Assembly (NCBI RefSeq): GCF_011927835.1
Contig: NZ_JAATJH010000001.1
Location: 883,104-947,103 of the forward strand
Length of the DNA: 64,000 nt
DNA from: Neolewinella antarctica
GTDB taxonomy: Bacteria > Bacteroidota > Bacteroidia > Chitinophagales > Saprospiraceae
Direction: 5' to 3'
Part shown: one piece after another, positions 62,188 to 64,000 of the stretch
Position numbering within the stretch: the stretch's first letter is position 1
Layout: the number at the start of each line of letters is the position of its first letter
Notes under the pieces: generated by a model
Database searches by the model: none
The model's input: the letters and a program-made list of their open reading frames with translations, nothing else
What the model was told of the DNA's origin: nothing
Position numbers and translations under genes: made by a program

Positions 62188-63525
62188 ATGATAAAGCAAT
62201 TATCCTACTTAGCTGCGCTCGCTGGTTTTGCCAGTATGTTCTCAGCGTGTGATGACTTTGCGTTGGACTCCGTTCAACCCATCGATTCCGTACCACTTGA
62301 GTTAGCCGTAACTGATGCTAATAGTGCGGGTGCAGCCCGTGCTGGCATTTACGATGAGCTCCAGGACGCTACGCTAACCTTTGATGGCTACATCGCTAGT
62401 TATACTTATTTCAGCGATGACTGCGACTGGACGGGTACTTTCCCAACCCGCGCGCAGTTTGACAGCTACAACGTTTTGCCCTCTAATGCAACTATGGGGG
62501 CAGTATGGGCTGATTACTATGATGTCATCAATACCGCTAACAACCTGATCAGTGTATTACCCGGCGTTGAAGACCCTTCGCTGACTGACGAAACCCGCAA
62601 CAATTTCCTTGCCGAAGCTCGCTTCGGCCGTGCGCTTGCGTACTTTCACCTCGTTACCGGGTGGGAAGGTGTTCCTCTCGTTTTGACACCGACCGTAGCC
62701 GTCGGGGACGAATTAAACGTTCCCGCCAGTAGTGCTGACGAAGTCTACGCACAGATTATTGAGGACGCACAATTCGCCGCCGACAATCTTACGGATGAGT
62801 CCTTAGGAATGAACCGTGGCGGTGCGAATGCTCTTCTCGCCCGTGTTGCCATGATGCAAAGCCGATTCGATGACGCTAAAGGTTTTGCTACCGCTGCCAT
62901 CGGTGATGATTACGACCTAACTGATGTTCCGTACTTGGAAGATGAGATATTCTACTTGAAATTTATCTCTACTGATGGTACTTCGATTGCATTCTTTTTT
63001 GGTACACCTGACTTAGGTGCTAGCCGTTATTCCATTGCACCCAGCGCCAAATTGGTGGCCGCGTACGAAGACGGTGATCTCCGTAAGGCACTATCCGTAG
63101 ATACGCTCGGTGGTCGGAATTACGGAATTAAGTACAACGACTTTACCGCCGCCGCAGGTTCACAGACTGATCCAATTTACTTTTTCCGCGCTGCGGAGCA
63201 GGTACTGATTCTTGCTGAAGTTGCTGCCCGGGAGGGTGATTTCGACGAAGCTGAGCGCTGGTTAAACCAAGTACGTCAGCGTGCCGGACTTGACGATATC
63301 GACGACCTAGATGATGATAACTACCTAGACGCAATCCTTAAGGAGCGCTACGTTGAACTCGCGATGGAGGGTGGATTCCGCCTATGGGATCTTCGCCGCA
63401 CCGGTCGTGCAGAGGAAGTGCTCGGTTCTGAAGGTTACAACCCGTGTGATAATGTATGGCCCTTCCCACAGGACAACATTGATACGAATACTGCACTAGT
63501 CCAGAACGACTGCTGCAACTGCTAA
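62188..63525 (+). CDS. SusD/RagB-family nutrient-binding lipoprotein
   Basis: The 445-residue protein from ATG 62188 has a lipoprotein signal (MIKQLSYLAALAGFASMFSAC, longer forms upstream are rejected) with the lipidated Cys at about 21. Tetratricopeptide-like helices and family motifs follow: VWADYYDVINTANNLI, NFLAEARFGRALAYFHLV, WEGVPLVL and the C-terminal IYFFRAAEQVLILAEVAAREG, LNQVRQRAGLDD and ERYVELAMEGGFRLWDLRRTG. At 445 residues it is at the short end of the family. It lies 25 bp after susC and forms the lid of the transporter on the cell surface. Confidence 0.95.
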   Translation: MIKQLSYLAALAGFASMFSACDDFALDSVQPIDSVPLELAVTDANSAGAARAGIYDELQDATLTFDGYIASYTYFSDDCDWTGTFPTRAQFDSYNVLPSNATMGAVWADYYDVINTANNLISVLPGVEDPSLTDETRNNFLAEARFGRALAYFHLVTGWEGVPLVLTPTVAVGDELNVPASSADEVYAQIIEDAQFAADNLTDESLGMNRGGANALLARVAMMQSRFDDAKGFATAAIGDDYDLTDVPYLEDEIFYLKFISTDGTSIAFFFGTPDLGASRYSIAPSAKLVAAYEDGDLRKALSVDTLGGRNYGIKYNDFTAAAGSQTDPIYFFRAAEQVLILAEVAAREGDFDEAERWLNQVRQRAGLDDIDDLDDDNYLDAILKERYVELAMEGGFRLWDLRRTGRAEEVLGSEGYNPCDNVWPFPQDNIDTNTALVQNDCCNC

Positions 63526-63547
63526 GCTTTAGAAATAGCTCTTATGC

Positions 63548-63583
63548 AAATGCCCCGACACAGATGATGTGTCGGGGCATTTT
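63548..63583 (+). terminator. Terminator after susD
   Basis: A perfect 14-bp stem (aaatgccccgacac / gtgtcggggcattt) encloses a 7-base loop, ending in T-rich sequence. Confidence 0.9.
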
Positions 63584-63655
63584 GTCGTCTTAGCATGCTC
63601 ATCTTATGTTAGCACTCGTCCGTTAGTAACAATATCTTTCCTTAAATTTATCGGT

Positions 63656-63698
63656 ACACCCCCAGAATTAATACTACAGTAAGTTTGTGGGGGTTTAT
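63656..63698 (+). terminator. Possible second hairpin before the ompA-like gene
   Basis: acacccccagaa and gtttgtgggggttt pair with two mismatches around a 12-base loop and are followed by atttacc. It is 12 bp from the next start codon, so it may be a leader structure rather than a terminator. Confidence 0.3.
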
Positions 63699-63709
63699 TT
63701 ACCGTCACC

Positions 63710-64000
63710 ATGAGTCACAACTTCCTTGTCTACATTTTTATGTTATCGACCCTGCCAGTTTATGGGCAGGTAATTCATACAAAAGACTCCCTAGAAATCC
63801 ACCGAACCGACACCATCTACTTCCCCTTCAACAGCGCAGCAGTAGGCGCGGACGCAGGTGCAAAGATTCGGGAAATGGCCGCCGACCGACCCGGTGACCT
63901 ACAACTATACCTCGAAGGACATACCGACGCGGTGGGTACCAACCAGGCAAACGAGAAACTGGCCGCTAAGCGAAGCCAGGCTACCTACGAAGAAATCCTG
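63710..64000 (+). CDS. OmpA-family outer membrane protein (partial)
   Basis: The frame starts at ATG 63710 and continues past the right edge (97 codons visible). After a signal peptide (MSHNFLVYIFMLSTLPVYG) it goes straight into an OmpA-like peptidoglycan-binding domain: TIYFPFNSAAV at about residues 36-45, IREMAADRPGDLQLYLEGHTDAVGTNQANEKLAAKRSQAT. The placement of this domain right after the signal peptide is less common than at the C-terminus. Residues 45-52 (VGADAGAK) coincide with a match to the dispersed GC-rich repeat. Confidence 0.85.
   Translation, partial: MSHNFLVYIFMLSTLPVYGQVIHTKDSLEIHRTDTIYFPFNSAAVGADAGAKIREMAADRPGDLQLYLEGHTDAVGTNQANEKLAAKRSQATYEEIL
63845..63861 (+). repeat. Dispersed GC-rich repeat match inside the ompA-like gene
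   Basis: The core ggcgcggacgcaggtgc is followed by aaagattcgggaaatgg, which resembles the tail of the copy at 37883 (agattcgagaa). It is read in the same frame as the murE copy (GADAGA-K-I). The peptide is also plausible for an OmpA domain, so origin by insertion is unproven. Confidence 0.45.

Overview
The window comes from a Bacteroidota chromosome, most likely a marine, Lewinella/Saprospiria-like gliding bacterium. The supporting signs are type IX secretion (T9SS) cargo with both type A and type B C-terminal sorting domains, a GldC gliding protein, a SusC/SusD pair, an FtsZ tail ending in LHDNVD, and promoters of the Bacteroidota TTTG / TAnnTTTG type. I see no rRNA, tRNA, CRISPR array, transposase or phage gene. 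Genus-level placement is inference.

Layout. 1-6.5 kb: an ECF sigma factor with a translationally coupled downstream partner (cut by the left edge), a secreted YceI protein, metK and manA back to back, and a secreted thioredoxin-like protein coupled to a small membrane protein. 6.7-16 kb: aroB, a serine hydrolase carrying a remnant of a GH3 enzyme, rmuC, a DUF1622 membrane protein, rlmF, xylA, gldC and a membrane-anchored nucleoside-hydrolase-like protein. 16-24.5 kb: a 1277-residue T9SS type A protein, an alpha/beta hydrolase, an ankyrin lipoprotein and an S9 prolyl oligopeptidase. 24.7-36 kb: two paralogous ~1255-residue T9SS type B proteins flanking a VOC/YecM-like protein, a metallo-beta-lactamase-fold protein and a photolyase.

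36-52.4 kb holds a division and cell wall (dcw) cluster on the minus strand, in the order mraZ, rsmH, ftsL, ftsI, murE, mraY, murD, ftsW, murG, murC, ftsQ, ftsA, ftsZ, with many overlapping start/stop codons. It is headed by a clear MraZ operator of 10-bp phased repeats. murF and ddl are not in it. 52.8-64 kb: leuS bracketed by two different heptanucleotide repeat tracts, an unrecognised membrane protein, a PolX-family protein whose polymerase active site looks degenerate but whose PHP nuclease site is intact, a susC/susD operon preceded by three adjacent dyads, and the start of an OmpA-family gene.

The most unusual signal is a dispersed GC-rich repeat (core GGGCGCGGmCGCnGGTGCC, often followed by an A/T-rich stretch and GAAGAAG). 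It occurs in at least five intergenic spots, twice as an inverted pair, and also appears inside the reading frames of rlmF, murG, murE and probably the ompA-like gene without breaking them. That resembles a family of small palindromic elements able to sit in frame within genes.
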